From Conidiobolus incongruus B7586 (taxonomy: Eukaryota > Entomophthoromycota > Entomophthoromycetes > Entomophthorales > Conidiobolaceae), in assembly GCA_000697335.1 (NCBI GenBank), contig JNEM01016186.1:1-10139 (forward strand): a stretch of 10,139 nt of DNA. Direction: 5' to 3'. Of this stretch, positions 8,348 to 10,139 are shown piece after piece. The notes under the pieces were generated by a model. The model was not told where the DNA came from. It searched no databases and was given only the letters and a program-made list of their open reading frames with translations. The translations under genes were made by a program, and so were the position numbers. How positions within the stretch are numbered: position 1 is the first letter of the stretch; each line of letters begins with the position of its first letter.

Positions 8348-9675
8348 TATTACCTTGAATTTAAAATAATGGAAAATTTTTTTAATTTCTAATTTTTCAA
8401 AAATATTATTGATTTTAAATATACAAAAATTTATCAAATAAATAAAAAATTATTTATTTTTAAATTATAAATATATATATATATATATATGATAATTTTT
8501 TTGAATAAAAAATTAACTTTTTAAAATTGGTTATTTAATTTAATCATGCTTAAACCAAATAATTATCATCAAAAATTTTTTTATTTTAGTATTAGTAAAA
8601 CTTAACCATAAATCTTTTAGAATCACTTAAAATTCACAAGAAACTTTTGGTAATGAAGTATTATCTAAATTAACAATTTATTTCTAGATATATTACTTTA
8701 AAGTTAAAAAAGAAATTATATAAATCTTATAAAAATTCAAAATACTAATATTCACTATTATTCTTTCAATTATTAATAGTATAAAAAGATATATTGAAAA
8801 ACACCATTTTATTTTAATTAAAAATTATTTAAACATTTTAATATTAGTTTTATAACTATTCTATATATTAAAGTTTAAATTCAAATTAATAAATAAAAAT
8901 ATAAAATAAGTATCTTATAATTTAACTAAAGTTTAGAAAGATGTTAGAATAAGTATTATTATATAAAAATTACTAAAATATTACTAGGAACTTAAGATTT
9001 AATAGTGAATAATTATTATTAATTAATCTTAAATCTTTTTGTATAATCCTTTACTAAAACACAAATCAAAATGTTAGATTAAGCTAAATCCACCTTTTTT
9101 ATAAATCCTTTTAAATAAATATTTTATTAATAAATAAATATTAATTAATATAATAGTTTATAATATTATATATTACTTTTATTTAGTTTTTAAAGACAAA
9201 TCAATTAATAAAAAGCTTTATATTGCTTTTTAAATAAAAATATTTTTATTAGATGTTTTTAATATAATTTGAGAAAATTTATTATTTTATATATTAATTG
9301 TAAAATATATATATCCAAAACTATAAAAAATTTTCTAATTGAAAATAACTAAAAAAAACTACTATATCTAGTATATTCTTTAGATTATAACCCATATGAT
9401 TATAATTGCTTTAGGTAATTAAAAAACCAGCTTATATAAAAGAAAATTTCTACAAGAAAATTTAATTAATTTTTGAAGTATTAAATTTCAGGTTTTAAAA
9501 AAAAGAATTGTTGTTTAGGTTATAAAGTTTGCTAAAAATATAGCAAAAAGTTATTAATAATAAAGGAAACTATTAAATTTATAATATATATTTAATTTTA
9601 TATATTATATATCAAAATACATATTTATTTTAAATTGCAAAAAATACCTATTATTTAAAATATAAAATAATAATA
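8348..9675. repeat. 1.3 kb decayed dispersed repeat, copy B
   Basis: This is the second copy of the block at 5861-7172, in direct orientation, with starts about 2.49 kb apart. The best-preserved part is about 9361-9470 against 6860-6965. There the two share GATTATAAC, CTTTAGGTAATTAAAAAA and AAATTTCTA blocks, and the differences between them are largely C/T or G/A exchanges. Length is almost equal to copy A with only small insertions and deletions, so neither copy is grossly truncated relative to the other. DNA beyond the two copies does not align, so this is a pair of dispersed insertions or an old duplication limited to the block, not a longer tandem duplication. No long open frame remains on either strand. 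Confidence 0.8.
8471..8490. repeat. (AT)10 microsatellite within copy B
   Basis: An AT run at the position in copy B that corresponds to 5975-5990 in copy A. It is slightly longer than its counterpart. Confidence 0.7.
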
Positions 9676-10139
9676 TTATTGATATTCTATAATATTTTAC
9701 CTTAATCAATATATTTCAAGCTCTAATTATAATTTTAATAAAAAATTAAATATCTGATATATTTTTTAATATTTGAATAAAAATTCTATGATATCATATT
9801 CAATTAATTCAAAATAGCTTGGTTTATATGATTTAATATATAATATATTTGAATAAATTAACCAAAATTGCTTATTAATATTTATTTTTAAAAAATCTAT
9901 ATACTATAGGTTAAAATATATTTTTATAATAGAAGATATATATTGATAGACTCTTTAATATAATTTAAATCAAATATTATAGAAAAATATAAAAAATATT
10001 TTGTTATTTAAATAAATACAAAATTATCAAAATTATATAAAATATAAATATATTTTATTTTATTTTATTTTGATCACCAATGATTTTAATAAATAATTTT
10101 ATTATCATAACTTAAATAAATAATTCTAAATAATGATAT
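9676..10139. other. AT-rich DNA to the window end, no gene seen
   Basis: Very AT-rich sequence after copy B with no recognisable coding frame, RNA gene or repeat. A short run of repeated TTTTA units occurs at about 10050-10070. It does not resemble the DNA that follows copy A. Confidence 0.5.

Noticed and set aside
8091-9909. An 11-bp inverted match (CTATAGTATAT at 8091-8101, ATATACTATAG at 9899-9909) flanking copy B, which might suggest terminal inverted repeats.
   Set aside because: Copy A has no equivalent pair, the similarity does not extend cleanly, and thousands of bases of AT-rich DNA yield many such matches by chance.
1-10139. tRNA genes, rRNA, CRISPR arrays, riboswitches and bacterial-style operons.
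   Set aside because: No cloverleaf with a convincing T-loop, no regularly spaced repeat array and no clustered genes were found on either strand.

Overview
This window reads as a piece of a very AT-rich eukaryotic nuclear genome. The noncoding DNA is extremely poor in G and C (sample lines from about 5.8 kb onward are near 13% GC by hand count), while the one clear gene is near 40% GC. The gene is secreted and has no visible intron. A fungal-style LTR remnant at the left edge, together with the strong AT bias, suggests an early-diverging fungus, for example a Glomeromycotina-like or other AT-rich lineage. This assignment is inference from style; AT-rich protists or other eukaryotes are not excluded. 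Nothing points to a prokaryote: there are no operons, no ribosome-binding sites, no dense coding and no CRISPR-like repeats.

Layout. Positions 1-431 are GC-richer DNA that ends in a probable LTR of about 335 bp (97-431), a retrotransposon fossil whose body, if present, would lie left of the window. Positions 432-4037 are AT-rich intergenic DNA with no recognisable gene, but with a GC-richer island at about 1781-2250 and a small GC-richer patch at about 2699-2743. A TATA-like box (4038-4045) precedes a complete single-exon gene at 4092-5258. It encodes a 388-residue secreted glycoside hydrolase family 16 protein of the laminarinase / beta-1,3-glucan-binding-protein type, with its catalytic acidic residues intact. 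A possible polyadenylation signal lies at 5333-5338.

The right half (5340-10139) is a gene desert. Its main structure is a previously unmarked pair of direct repeats of about 1.3 kb, copy A at about 5861-7172 and copy B at about 8348-9675. They align along their whole length at roughly three-quarters identity or better by eye. Many differences look like C/T and G/A transitions, as expected if an ancestral repeat were being worn down by cytosine deamination or a RIP-like process. The repeat family was not recognised.

How the parts work together: only one gene is present, so there is no pathway or cluster to describe. The picture is a lone extracellular beta-1,3-glucan-acting enzyme gene embedded in decayed repeat-derived DNA. 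I found no convincing new multi-gene system; the strongest unexplained structure is the 1.3 kb duplicated repeat.
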